DNA from: Dipetalonema caudispina
Lineage: Eukaryota; Nematoda; Chromadorea; Rhabditida; Onchocercidae
Reading direction: 5' to 3'
Assembly (NCBI GenBank): GCA_013365325.1
Contig: JABVXV010000246.1
Coordinates: forward strand, 1-64,000
DNA length: 64,000 nucleotides
Position numbers and translations under genes: made by a program. The notes under the pieces are model-generated. The model did not search any database and was not told where the DNA came from. It was given only the letters and a program-made list of their open reading frames with translations. Shown here piece after piece: positions 38,501-51,131 of the stretch (positions within the stretch are counted from its first letter, which is position 1; each line of letters begins with the position of its first letter).

Positions 38501-41500
38501 GAAGTATTGTGTTTCCAAGAAAGAAATAAAAATTTAACCTTCTGTGGTATATCGTTTATTTCTTGCTTGATGACTGACTTAATTTTATCATCTTCGGGCG
38601 TCTTATAAAAACGTGGGGGTTCCTGATGAGAAGTTAGACGAGGCGCTGTAGAGGGCAACAAATTACGGGATTCGGAAACTAACAGTGACGGTGGAATGAT
38701 ACTTTTCGCAAAATTCGATCGTATCGGAGCACTTGATAATGATGATACAATGCTTTGTCCTGCTGTAGACGCTGGTGCCTGTAAATAAGATACTTTTCAA
38801 TAAATTTACAAAATTTTGACTTTTGTAAATTTATAACTAATGATAAGCTCCTTAAAATCATCATCAAAACTAAAACCATTGAGCCACAAAATACAATGCA
38901 ATCCATGATTATTAGTACTGCATTGCGCAGCGAATCAATCATAACATTTATAAATATCAGTTTCCTATTTATTTCTCCTGAAATCTGAGGAACCTGAAGA
39001 AGTTTAGCAGCGAGCTGCGGATGTTGTTTGCTGAGATTGGCGGTTACGCGTTGTTTCGCAATTGTCGGTTGGGAGCATGGAATTTGTACCCCATCACGCG
39101 GTTTGATAATAGCAGGTGTAACAAGTTGAGAAGCCGTGCGTGAATACAATTGAGGTAGATTTCGACGAACCTGGAAATCACTTGCATAAATACTCTCCGG
39201 TTTTATGCAAAATACCGAAAAAATAATCTGTTATTTACAACGTCACTTATGCTTCTAATCAGAGGGTGCTATTTTGATTTCATAAACACAAGAAGCGAAA
39301 AAAGGACTTGATCGCGGCATCCGCCAAACCGACTAACATTCGACATAAACAATTTTGAGAGGTTAAATTTCTAAATTTTACACATTACAGTTAGTTCATA
39401 AACGTGAGAACTGCTTTCTTGGTAACAGATACAGCATACCAGTAAAGCAGCACAATAAACAAAGGAAGTACAATCCATAAATGTTTATTAACGTAATTCA
39501 TTCCTTTCTCATTAAAGTCAAAATTCATATCATCATTGCTTACCACCTGACTAGTTGTTGCTTGCATGGGACATTCATACGTTGATCGTACTCCTCCATA
39601 AGATGATGTAACAGGAAGAGGCATAATTGTCTTATGTACAGGTAATTTCGGCAATCCAGTATACTCGTCATCTTCTACTGATATACCGTCATCATAAGCT
39701 GTTGTCATTTCATTTCTTGATTCTGTTGCCACGGTAACAATACCTCCCTCCATGGGTAAAGTATTAGCTACCGATGTTTTCGAGAAGTGATAGACCGTAC
39801 GTTTGTTGGTAACTGAATCAACAGCTATCACGGCACTGTTCAAAACATTATTGTAAACGACACTATCATTTCTTACACAAGTCTGTTCCACTGAGCGAGA
39901 CGTACCTTCAATAACTTTGAATGAAGATTTAATTAGATTTTGATTCAGCGAATTCATTATGTCAACCCTCCTGAATAAAGTTACTGTGCTGCTCTCAAGT
40001 CAATCATCAAGTTTTCACTATTCATGAGAGAAATCACAGGGTGGTTGACGATACTTCATCGTCCATATCATACATTACCAACTCAGTAAAAATTTGGCTT
40101 ATTATATCACATGAGTGAGCACATCAATACAGCAATATTGATTACTGCTGATTCCTTTCCAAAATAGAAAATAGTACAGATTAACACACTAACATACTTA
40201 TAATTCAAAAAAAAAAAAAAAAAAAAAAATGGCACATACAATTCATTTCTCCGTACGTATCCACTAATGCTGGTGACAATCCAGTTGCAAGGTTCGACTT
40301 TCCAGTAATCGACCGATTCCAAACGTTGTTGCTACAGGAGGTAAGTTCTGTGCTCTCAACGATCACGGCACCTGTTTTCGCTTTCTTCTTTCTTGGTTCC
40401 ATCAATCCATTCATGATTAAATGCGTACTGCAGTAAATTGTCCCTTTGTCTTTTCGTACTGCATTCGTACAAAGCAAATTGGTATCTCTTTTGCCTGAAA
40501 ATCAATTCTAGATTAAAGTTAGAACATTAAATAAAAGCTCAACTATATTTGCTACACATACTTCACAAAATGATTCACTGCACTTTTGAATAACCCGTGA
40601 TGAACTTTCCAGGATATATTCTGCGAAACACTAAACATTCAATAATCGGCGAAACAACGAAAAACGTACTTTTCGGCTTACGTTGATGCTGACACTGTAT
40701 GTAAGGTGCTTCTGGATCCAGGAGTATATGACGAATACAGTAGCGATAATTTACGATAGCTCGTTGTCGACACTGAAATTGATCAAATAAATAAAATATG
40801 GAAGGTTTTTTTAAAAGCTCATAAAAATCCATGAAATACTCAGTAAAAAGGAATACATGAAAAACATACCTGTCCCTTTTCTGGATCAATCTGTTCACAA
40901 AGATGAGATGCTGTAGTTGATTTCTCCTTTCGTCTTTTAGCCAGTAATGGTGACAATGCAGTAGCATCTACTTCAGCTGATGAAGTTGATGCACATGGCG
41001 TAAGGTAGATGTTATCCGGTGCAACAGTAGTGGCCACTAAACTGGTCAATTCTTCTTTGGCTGATGAATGTGATGCGACTCCTGAATCAATTAATTTTAT
41101 ATTCATGAATGTTATGGTGGAATTTGTCTGGAAAAAATAGGGAATTAGAATTCTGGGGGCAAATGTTCCAAGTATCACATGATTATAATATTTCGCTCTG
41201 GAAAACAACATTATTTGCTTTAAGATTAACAGAAAATTGAATATATCGAATTTATAATACGATAAAACTGAAGTCCTAGAAAATATCTTAGTAATATGCT
41301 CAGCATTACTATCCTTTAGAGCTGTAAGATACCAATCTCAAAGATGACATGATCTCGGATATATTCTTAGCCTAAACAAATAATATCTTCACTAACTATT
41401 TTGCTCTTCCGACGAAGCAGGAGGTGTATCGTCTGGAGATTTTATGTAACTGTTCATGATGCCATGTGGTAATTTTGTTTGTAATTCAAGTTGTATAGGT

Positions 41501-43491
41501 GAACAAGCAGTGTCGCAAAATGGACTAGCATCCACGGTCGAACTACATACTTCATTTACTTGCTCACATAATTCATTTCTACCCTGAAATTCACAGAAAA
41601 TGATCACATAGAAATTTCAGGGCAAAAATAGGACGGTACGAGTGTCACGATGAATCTTACCGACATATAATTGGATATAATGAATCGAGTTGTGTTTATT
41701 TGGTTGAACCCATCCCACGGCTGTGCAGCCACTCTCCAGCTATCACCTACTTATTAAATCGGTTTATTCTATCTGACTTTATCTGTCCAGTACGGAACAG
41801 AGTGAATTTCTATCTTCTGGGAAGTAAGATTCTAAGACATATGTTTCAGTGTGCAGCAATACCGCCAAAAACTTCACTACGACACTATTTTAACACTATT
41901 TTTACGGCATATAAGCGAATCTAAATACATGAAATGAATACTCTTGAATCCGTGTAAGTATAAAAGCGGACAACAAAATATGCAAGGTCTTGTTTAATTT
42001 CACACGTCCGCTGCATATAGAAAACTAGGATTGTGTAAAAATATGCGTCGGAGCGAGAGATCGGGAAATCGCTCTTACAAATAAGTTTAAGGAAAAAATT
42101 TTAGTACTTTCTTCTAAAAGTTACCTACAAAGACACTACGCAACACACTTTGCTGTATGAGTTTAAAGAATTAGGCAGGCCGCCAAACTATTTCTTCAAA
42201 AAAGGAAACGAAAAAAAATAAAAATTGAAATATTTGTTTAACAGAAAAGCAATAAAAAATGAAGATTACAACAACAAAAAAGTGAAGGAACTAAATGAAT
42301 AGTAATTTACACCAATCACCACAGCTCTAGCTGTTTAATAATTGAAATTTCGGAATTCATGCATAATAGAGACCGAAATGCTCACCAAAAGTGCAGTACT
42401 ACTCTCGACGGAGCTATCGCAGACAGGTGATTCTTTGGTACTATTAGCAGGTTCCATGACTGTAAATGAAGATACTGAGTGGTATGGTTGAGCAATAGTT
42501 GTTGATGTAGGTGGAATGTGTGGTATCAGTGAACTACCCACTTCATCGTTTTCCACCGGTATAACCGAGGATGAAAGATGAGTGGAAACAGCTTCTTCTA
42601 CCACCTTCGAGAAATTCGTAGCAGCGGCCAACGTTTTTTGGTCAATTTTCAGATCCAACTTCATGCTTACACCACGAAAGCTAACACTTGCTGGAACAAC
42701 GGTATAACCTGAAATTTGATAACTCCTGAATATAGAATACTGAACAAATCTCTTCCATTCCAATTCAACAGCTTTCCAACAAAACCTAGCGAAATATTCA
42801 TTAATGAATATTTTGCTGAGTTTGTTAAAAAGTTTTTTGAGTTTTTTTGTTGGTGACTTCAACTTCAATCACACAGATGCAATGTGTCTTTGTTAACATA
42901 ATTATCTTTAACCAAAACTACCCATCATATATATTCATTTCATTCAGAAATATAAATATAAGTTAATAGCTGTATTCTTATCAAATTTACCAAACACTAA
43001 AATTCACTAATTTCATACCAAATAGTAAATGAGGAAGACAAAAATATTTCAATCATTATTCTCAACGCTTTCTAAACAAACGAAAGACATAGGAATAAAG
43101 CAACTTTTAGACAACAACCACCGCTATCTATTCGCTTATCAAACAAACATAGCCATTTAGAACGGAATAAATTTTGAGAAAAAAAAATTAACAAACAAAG
43201 AAAAAAACAAATAAACACTCCTCCTAAGTAAATTAATAATAGAGTCATAAAGCTGACAACAAAAATTATACCCTTCTCATCTTTCTGTACACCATCGGCA
43301 GGTGATGCATGATAACTTTCCACGTGATGATCATGCGATTGTTGTTCTTGTTGTTGTTGTTGTTGTTGCTGCGATTGTTGTAACAGTTGTTGCTGCTGTG
43401 GTAACTGCTGTTGTTGCTGCTGCAGTAGCTGCTGTTGTTGTTGCTTACAAGTAATATCAGAAACAATAGTTGCTTGATCAGTCATTACCAT
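35526..43491 (-). CDS. KANSL2: KAT8 regulatory NSL complex subunit 2-like protein (SUMV-1-like)
   Basis: Sixteen exons, minus strand: 43491-43272, 42708-42386, 41583-41397, 41081-40870, 40772-40682, 40494-40236, 39970-39544, 39170-38994, 38778-38539, 38178-38043, 37885-37750, 37516-37304, 36985-36804, 36681-36442, 36233-36072, 35761-35526; about 1146 residues. Residues 16-48 are glutamine-rich. Two zf_C3Hc3H-type cysteine/histidine domains are visible: about 306-365 ([33 protein letters not shown]) and about 874-960 ([37 protein letters not shown]). That pair defines KANSL2 and INO80D; the basic [17 protein letters not shown] block (about 718-734) and order favour KANSL2. In animals KANSL2 belongs to the nuclear NSL complex with the MOF/KAT8 histone acetyltransferase; the C. 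elegans counterpart is SUMV-1. The serine-rich and acidic C-terminus looks disordered. The exon 6 to 7 junction is uncertain: the frame-keeping donor is weak GTGCCA, while strong GTATGT at 40239 would meet a stop at the acceptor used here. Confidence 0.85.
43327..43445 (-). repeat. CAG/CAA trinucleotide repeat encoding polyglutamine in KANSL2
   Basis: Mixed CAG and CAA codons on the minus strand give several glutamine runs broken by Leu, Pro and Ser. The mixture suggests a maintained protein tract rather than a pure DNA expansion. Confidence 0.85.
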
Positions 43492-44789
43492 TCAACAGGA
43501 CGAGTGATTAGTAAAAAAAAAAAAAATGAAATAATATGCTGCGAAACAGCTAAAAATGCACCATCCACTGGATGAATATTTTTTCAAATATGCGTCATCC
43601 CTGAAAATAGATCCGATCAATATAATCTGATGAAATAACTTACATATTTATTTTAAAATTGGATAGGAACTAATCGAGTTCCTCTATCAGCATCGCTTCA
43701 ATCATTCGATTATCCAATTTGATATATCAGAAAATACTTGAAATACCAGGCCATTCAATGAGGATACACCTTAAGATCGAAAATAAATTGCTCGAAATAT
43801 TCGGTTATTCAGTTAAGAAATATCCTAAACCATGCGGTTTTTTTATGAAAAAAGCTAAAATGGTTGCAATGTATGTAATAATGACAACTATTAAAAATAA
43901 TTAATTAAATGATCAACACAGCTTATATTTGTAGATATTCAATCATAATTAACAGGAGCCGAATTAAAGCATGCCGAAGTAATCGACTATTTAGCAAATG
44001 AATAGTTTAAAGGGGAGCATTATATATGACGGCTAGCATCATTAGTCTCTTCTCGGATGAATACCAAGAAATGAAGTCTAACGTAAAACGACATCATATT
44101 GGGGAAATTCGAAATCACGTCGCTAGCATAAAAAGCGTATTGTACATAAAACATAAAACTATATCATTATTAGTATCACATATAGGACGTTGTAGAAACA
44201 TTCGCAGATATACTTATGGTGAGTATGTATTTGGCTTTCAAAAACATATATTAACCTGGTAATTTAGAATAAAATTAACATATATCATTAAAATTAACAT
44301 GCCTACAATAGAACTTTTCTAACAACTCATCACCTTTAATAGGTTATTTCTTGCAATTAATCAACGATGTTTGTTCATTATTGAAAACCATGAATATCCA
44401 TATTCCGAATAAAAATGCGCCTTTTCCGGAATAAATCACATTCCTTTTGCTGTAATAAACAAACATATTCCAAAACGATAAATGTTCAATGTAACAGAAT
44501 AAAATTTCATACAGTTAAACATATATAAAACAGTTAAATTATCCATCAAAATTTTACAAAACTTAAAGATAACAATAAACATATATCATTCTTAATTTCC
44601 TTGTATTGTCTGGCCAATATCATTCACTTGGCCAACACCTCTAACTTGGCTAAGAGTAAAAGCTATCACGAACACAAGAATAAAAAATGATGCCAATTTC
44701 AGGATCAATAATTGCTATTTGCCAGTCAGGTGTGTTTGGCATCTGGCCAAACCAAACCACTCCTCTATTACGGTATCACTTGCTTCATC

Positions 44790-44957
44790 AGGTTACGGTA
44801 CTACTCGTCGTTTATTGCAGCTTTACAGCATTGTTTCTAACTTTTCCAATTAATCTTTCCGCTTGCGTTAGAGGTGCGGAACGTATTAACTTAGTTGAAT
44901 GGTAGTACTTTTTCCTACTGTAGGTCATAGATTTAAGGTCTTAGAGTACCGTAACCT
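44790..44957. mobile_element. Short terminal-inverted-repeat element (possible MITE)
   Basis: AGGTTACGGTACT at 44790-44802 is exactly inverted as AGTACCGTAACCT at 44945-44957, bounding 168 bases without coding capacity. No clear target-site duplication was found, so a chance or non-transposon inverted repeat cannot be excluded. Confidence 0.4.
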
Positions 44958-46184
44958 CCAAATAATACTAATATAAATCAACTTTTCGTAATAATATTCC
45001 ATATGTTGTTGTAGAATGTTGTCATCATACCTTCCAGATTATATGAATTTTGTTACTTTGTTATTTAAAATGCATATCTGAATATTTTGTGTTCAATTTT
45101 ACGTATTAAAATTTTTTCCATTACAAATTACAATATTTCCAAAATTTATTGAAAGAAATTTAAGGAAAAAAAAAAGCTAAAAATTAAATATTATTCCGGA
45201 AATAATCTCCACTCTAAAATTTAACTGGTTTTCTTAGAGAGAAAAAAAAAAGAGAAGAAAAGAAAAAAAAGGGACTATAATTGACATAGAAATTTTATTT
45301 TTATTCGAATGATTTTTGTATCAGCAATATTACACTTTTATTTATGTCAGGATTGATTGGATCCTTAAGACTGTTTACAACATTTTTAACTACTAAATAT
45401 TATAGACATACAGAGTAGATGATGACCGAATGATTATCCTTAGTGGTCATTTCCTTATTCAACCATTCATTCCTTTTTTTTTTTTTTTTTTTTTCACCTC
45501 ATTACTGTCATTTCCTATTTGTTTTCTCCTATAGATAACAAAATGACAGTATACCCTTTCATATTCATTGTATTCATCAATATCTCATCTGATATTTTCC
45601 ACTTCATTATCTTATTCCTCTAAAATATTATTTCTTTTAATCTTTCCCTATTATCTAATCCTTTTTTTTTTAAAGAAAATTAAAAAAGATAAATTTTTAA
45701 CCTGAAAATTACCAAATTTTTTTTCTTTTTCAGTAATATTTCATATCAGTTCACATGTGGAACATTTTCCGGAATGATTAGTGAAAAATATCGGCCGACA
45801 TAAAATGCTCCGTTTTTATATATCTCATTAATTTGACCTAATAAATAGTTTGCTTCTCTTATATCGACTAATTAACATATGGGCAAATGTCATACTTTTT
45901 TTTTTTTTTTTATGATTCAGTTGTTCTTACAAGCAAAGAAAGTTAGTTGAATAGAACTAAGAAAAAAATAATAATAATGAAAATAATCTTGAAAAGTTTG
46001 TTTTTTTGACTTTTGGCGAGAGAAATTTATTTTCTACCTTATAATAAAAGAAAGGGAAAAGGGGAGGAAGGGAGAGGAAGGAAAAAATATGAATTTTCTT
46101 CGATAATATCAATAATTCTATGTGCAAAAAAATTAACGTTTAAAGTAATGATAACGAATTAATAAATATAATTATAACAACAGA

Positions 46185-46220
46185 GTAATAATAGTAATAA
46201 TAACAATAATAATAATAACA

Positions 46221-46286
<66 letters not shown>

Positions 46287-46320
46287 GCAATAGTAGTAAT
46301 AGTAATAATAATAATAATAG
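46185..46320. repeat. (TAA)n microsatellite
   Basis: About 40 trinucleotides of TAA with occasional CAA, CAG and TAG interruptions. Any open frame through it is repeat-derived. Confidence 0.9.
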
Positions 46321-47655
46321 TGGTCAACAAATAATAGTATTAGTAATTGTAATGATAGTGATGACAAATATGGTTGATTTTTTTAAATTTTGACGTAAGC
46401 AATATAAATGAAAATGAAAATTTTTTAGAGTAATTTAGAAGAATAAAAAAAAATGAGATAAAAATCGATTAGTATTAAAAATAATTTGAAAATAATTTTC
46501 GTATTACAAACGATTGTATTATTTATGACGCATCTTTATATTTGATTTTATTTCATTTTCCTTCATTTTATAATCGGTCAATTACGATCATTACAAGAAG
46601 TGCTACCATTTTACTAATGAATAATTGAACAAACTACCATTTAGTCGTTAATGGCAAATGATATGATTGAAATTCTAATTTCACTTTTCAATATGCCATA
46701 AATTATTTGCTCTTTCGAAATTATTAGATAAGAATTATTATCATCATTTATCACTTTGACTAATACTAATTAATTGATAGGAAAGGAAGATATGGAGGGA
46801 AAAAAATTTAATGAATGCAAAATTTGTTTGAATTATAGCATTCGTGGATTATTGTTAAAATTTGAAGTAACTGACTTAAAACATTTTCGAAAGGATTGTT
46901 GCTATTATTATTATTATTATTGTTTTTGTTAAATTATGAAGTATTCAGCTGGTATAAATTTCATACAACACAACATTTGATGAAGAAAAAAGAAATTTGA
47001 TATTTAATAAGTAATAATTAGCGTTATTAATTGATCGGTTAATTTTTTTGTCTTAGAAATTCCATACATTTTTCGTGGGACATTTATTAGTAATGGATTG
47101 TATATTTGATTGATAAAATAAATTTTATTACAGTAAGACAGTAAGAAAAAAGGTCGAAAGTTTAGCTCATATAGTTAGTTTATCATTTCACAGTGTAATA
47201 TATTCCTCAAATAAATTATCGGTCTTTTTTTTTCTTTTTTTTTTTTCAGAGATTAGAATATTTTCAGATGAAGAAGGTACATCGATAATTATTGGTCATA
47301 AAAAGATATGAAATTTTTATCAAATAATTGCATATTTTGAATTATCAAATATTTGGTAACTAATAATGCAGGTTGAAAAGGTATGATTATGACAAATGAC
47401 AAACTGCTTTTGCTTGCTAAAAGGAAAGCAAAAAAAAAAAAAAAACGAAAAAAAAAATAGCAAAGTAAATAAAATTGATGCATTGTAAAATTGAAAAAAT
47501 TGATAATAGAAAGAAATTTCAAGGTTGTTAAAAATTTTCAAATTATTATTTAGTTTAATGAAGAATATAAAAATTTGTTGTAAACAATGATGAAAATGAA
47601 TGATGTAATTTTAAAATAAATATGAAAAATTTATTCCGTTTTTAACATTATCCAC

Positions 47656-47808
47656 TTGAATATTGAATGCAAATATTTTTTCTAAGCTAATTTTATTCAA
47701 TTTTTAAGCATTGTCTAAGTTTGAATATTGAATGTGAATATTTCCTTAGCTTATTTCATTCAAACTTTAGCATTGTAAAATTGAATGTTGAATGCTTCAT
47801 AAGCAATC
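47656..47808. repeat. Degenerate tandem repeat, about 2.5 units of 60-65 bp
   Basis: Units begin TTGAATATTGAATG at 47656 and 47721 and TTGAATGTTGAATG at 47781. The first two share AATATTT, TAAGCT or TTAGCT, ATTCAA and AGCATTGT in the same order. Confidence 0.7.
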
Positions 47809-47859
47809 AAATCGACTTAATGCTAGTAAAATGTATGAATAAATAAAATGAGTGAAAAT

Positions 47860-47957
47860 AAATTTATTATACATTAATATCCTGAACTTAAAATTAATTT
47901 TAATGGAATCAAATTTATTATGTATTGATATCTTCAACTTAAAATTAATTTTAATTA
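47860..47957. repeat. Tandem duplication, period about 51 bp
   Basis: AAATTTATTATACATTAATA at about 47860 and AAATTTATTATGTATTGATA at 47911 both lead into AACTTAAAATTAATTTTAAT with few differences. Confidence 0.75.
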
Positions 47958-48164
47958 TTTATTAACCACCTGGCGTATATATCAAGCATTTTCCTTAAGC
48001 TAATATTTGACCTAAGGAATAGCTTAAAAAAAAAAAGAAAATTTAAGCATAATTACAAATCTATCAAAGATGATAGTTATAAAAAAATTCGATAATTATC
48101 AGAAGATAACAATACGAAATCATTATGAAGAGTTATTTTAAATTACCACAAAATAACAATAAAC

Positions 48165-48309
48165 ATGCCCTAAGGCATTTTTTGAGTTTATGTTTAGCTA
48201 TCTTATATGGCCGGAATTTGGAAATGCCGTAGGGTGGCAAAAATAGCAATCGTTTCAAAATTTCGGCAATAGCATAACTAAAAGCAAGCTTAAAAATGCC
48301 TTGGGGCAT
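48165..48309. mobile_element. Palindromic element with 18-bp terminal inverted repeats (possible MITE)
   Basis: ATGCCCTAAGGCATTTTT at 48165-48182 is inverted, with one mismatch, as AAAAATGCCTTGGGGCAT at 48292-48309. The inverted match continues inward with lower identity, so the whole 145 bases could fold as a hairpin. No open frame is present. Confidence 0.45.
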
Positions 48310-49040
48310 ACTTTGATACGCATGAAATGAGCCTTAATGTATCCTTAAAAAAAAAAAAAAAAAAAAAAAAGAAATGAAAAATACTAGTCCATATGAAAAA
48401 AGACATCAATGGATTCTTTTAAATGGGTACAAAGATTATATGGCCTTTAGGATATTATTACTTTCCATTCAATTACACCAAAATATGTTAGCCAAATTAC
48501 AAATATTCTTTTAGTACGCCTAAAATCAACCAATAATATATTTAAAAATTTTTTATAATGCATAATTTTTCCCTTTTTCTGCACCGAAACGAAAAAAAAA
48601 AAAAAGAAAAAAAGGAAAGAAAAAACGAAATTAAAAAAAGACAAACGGAAAAAACATTTCCGTTTGTATAAAAAAATTGGACGAACTGAACCAATCAAAT
48701 TAGAAGATACAAATAAATCAGAAAAAAGAAAATTTCAATCTCTAATGGGCGTATTGAATTTCATTTAATGTCGCCTTTTTTTTTTTTTTTTTTTTTTTGC
48801 TTTTCAAACAATTATATATGAATTATGTAAGCAATTAATTAGCTTCTTCTATCTTCTATCTTCTAATCTCTTTTTCATCTTTTAAATTTTTTTTTTTTAT
48901 CTTCTATTTTGAAAATTTAATTGAACTTGATTAATTAGACGTTTAAATATGCAAAAAAATTTTGTTTAAAGATTATAAGAAATATTTTAATAATAAAAAT
49001 AAATTTAATTGGATAGCAATTTCCTTTTCTCATTTTTTTT

Positions 49041-49067
49041 CTTTCTCTCTCTCTCTCTCTCTCTCTC
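49041..49067. repeat. (CT)n microsatellite
   Basis: Uninterrupted CT dinucleotides followed by C-rich sequence, one of the few strongly pyrimidine-biased GC-containing runs in the window. Confidence 0.85.
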
Positions 49068-51131
49068 CCCTTCCCCCCTTCCTCTAATATATACCCTTTG
49101 TGTTACTTTTGATATGTACCGACAAGTGATGACCAAATTCTTTTGCATCAAAAAATTTTTTCGAGCAGAAAATGATGATAATATCGTCACATATTTCATT
49201 TATCTTTAAAAGAAAAAAAAAAAAGAGCAAAAGAATTAGATTTAAACGAAAAAAAAAAAGAAAACATAGAAATTAATTTAAAGCAAAAAAAAAAAAAAAA
49301 ACCGATAATATTTACAAATTCATTCCTTATTCAAAAATATTTTCCAAACAATCTTTTATCCTTATTTATGAGAATTTTTTTTTTTTTTTTTTCCTCTCCG
49401 ATAATTGAATATTTTTTAGCAAAATGGTAAACATATTAATTGCAAACGATTTATCAATTTTTTCAGGGAAAAAAAAAAAAAAAAAAAGTGAAAAGCAATG
49501 AATTTTAAATAAGTAGACATTTACACATATACCTATGAAATAGTAATTTAAATTATTAACAATGATTTATTTAATAAATTAAATGAATGCTATTTAGAAT
49601 GAAAAACATACAATTTATTATTGTTTATTGATGAAAAATTTTCCATCCTTTTCAAACTTTTACAATTTTATTAGTTATAATTTCAAATCAATTCAATTAC
49701 ATTTCACTTATCATTCATTCATTTTGTTGTAATGAACAATGAAACTAATTGAAAACAACTTTGTCGTTGCTAATTCATTATTTAATTAGATAAATCCAGT
49801 TTACTTGTGGATGTCAGTTGTCTCAAATATAACACTTACTTCTGTTTCTTTCCTCTTTAAATAATATCCTTCTGTTTCAAATTTAATTTCAAGTTTAAAA
49901 TATCACAATTTCCATTAATTTTGAGCATTTCAGCAAATGCTAAGCTATCTTTGGTATCAATTGGTTAATGGTAACAATTTGATAAATTAATCAACCAATC
50001 ATTTCTTGACCATTCTCAAATGAATGATAATATTATTTGCTGAAATAATTTGGATCGTATGAATATGTCCGAAGAAGAAGAATCATCCAAAGGTAATTTT
50101 GTAAAAATTGAAGTAATTGTAATTTTAACAATTACTTTGGTATTTTCCATGATGTTTTAGCATACTATCCGTAATATGTTATCGGATAATGCTATTTTAC
50201 ATTTATTAATACTTAATTTCGAATATGAATATATGATTATATTAGAAATAAAATCTCATCAATTTAAACAATTTATGATTATTATTTGAATGTATCAAAC
50301 CAACATGACATTGTTTGTTCATTTTTTCCGGAAAATCCTCAAAATCGTCTAAAAATATGAAACTGCATGATTATAACAAAATTATTATTAATACACAAAT
50401 TGGCTAATACATTTGCATGACATTTGTTTGTTTATTTTGAAAAAATCTTATAGATATCTATTTGCATTTCATGCTGTATTTCTTATTTATTGTTTTGTTT
50501 TAAATAATTTTGTACACCATAATATGTAATGATATTCTAATTGGTTCATTTTAACATCAAAAAAAGAGAAAAGAAAATAAAAAAGAAAGTAAAATAATTC
50601 TTCAAATTTAAACAAAACCAGCAAATAATCCAAAAAACTAAACTTATATAAGGAATTGAAATTTACTGAAAAAAAAAAAAAGTAAAAAGATTTTAATAGA
50701 TTTCTTAGCGAACAATTTTCATTATATAAATTTGATGTATTAAAAAAAAAAAAAAAAAAAAAAAAATTTTTATCTATTCAACAATCTCAACAATTCTCAT
50801 TCTTACGAAAAAAAAAAAAAATCATTCTTTTTAAATGTTTTATATGAAATCATTGTCAGTTGTTGTTATTGTTGTTGTTATTATTGTTGTTGTTGCTGTT
50901 ATTGTTATTATGTATGTAATAGTTTGAAAATGAAAAAAAAAAAAAAAAAAAAAAAAGGACGGGAACGAATGGAAATTGTTCAAAAGACCGGAAAATGACC
51001 AATAAGAGAAAAAAAAAAAAGAAAAAAGAGAAAAGAAACGATCAATGTACCTGAAAATTTTTATTTCGACATATGTAATCACTTAATATATCTCTTAACT
51101 TCTTCACATACCATTATAATTAATTAATGTT

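Noticed and set aside
44026..44262. 78-residue plus-strand open frame upstream of KANSL2
   Set aside because: No splice context, no recognised domain, and located in the upstream region of a divergent gene.
44687..44905. 72-residue plus-strand open frame near the inverted repeat
   Set aside because: It overlaps the left half of the inverted-repeat element and resembles no transposase or other known protein.
46140..46367. Minus-strand poly-tyrosine open frame
   Set aside because: Product of the (TAA)n microsatellite read in reverse.
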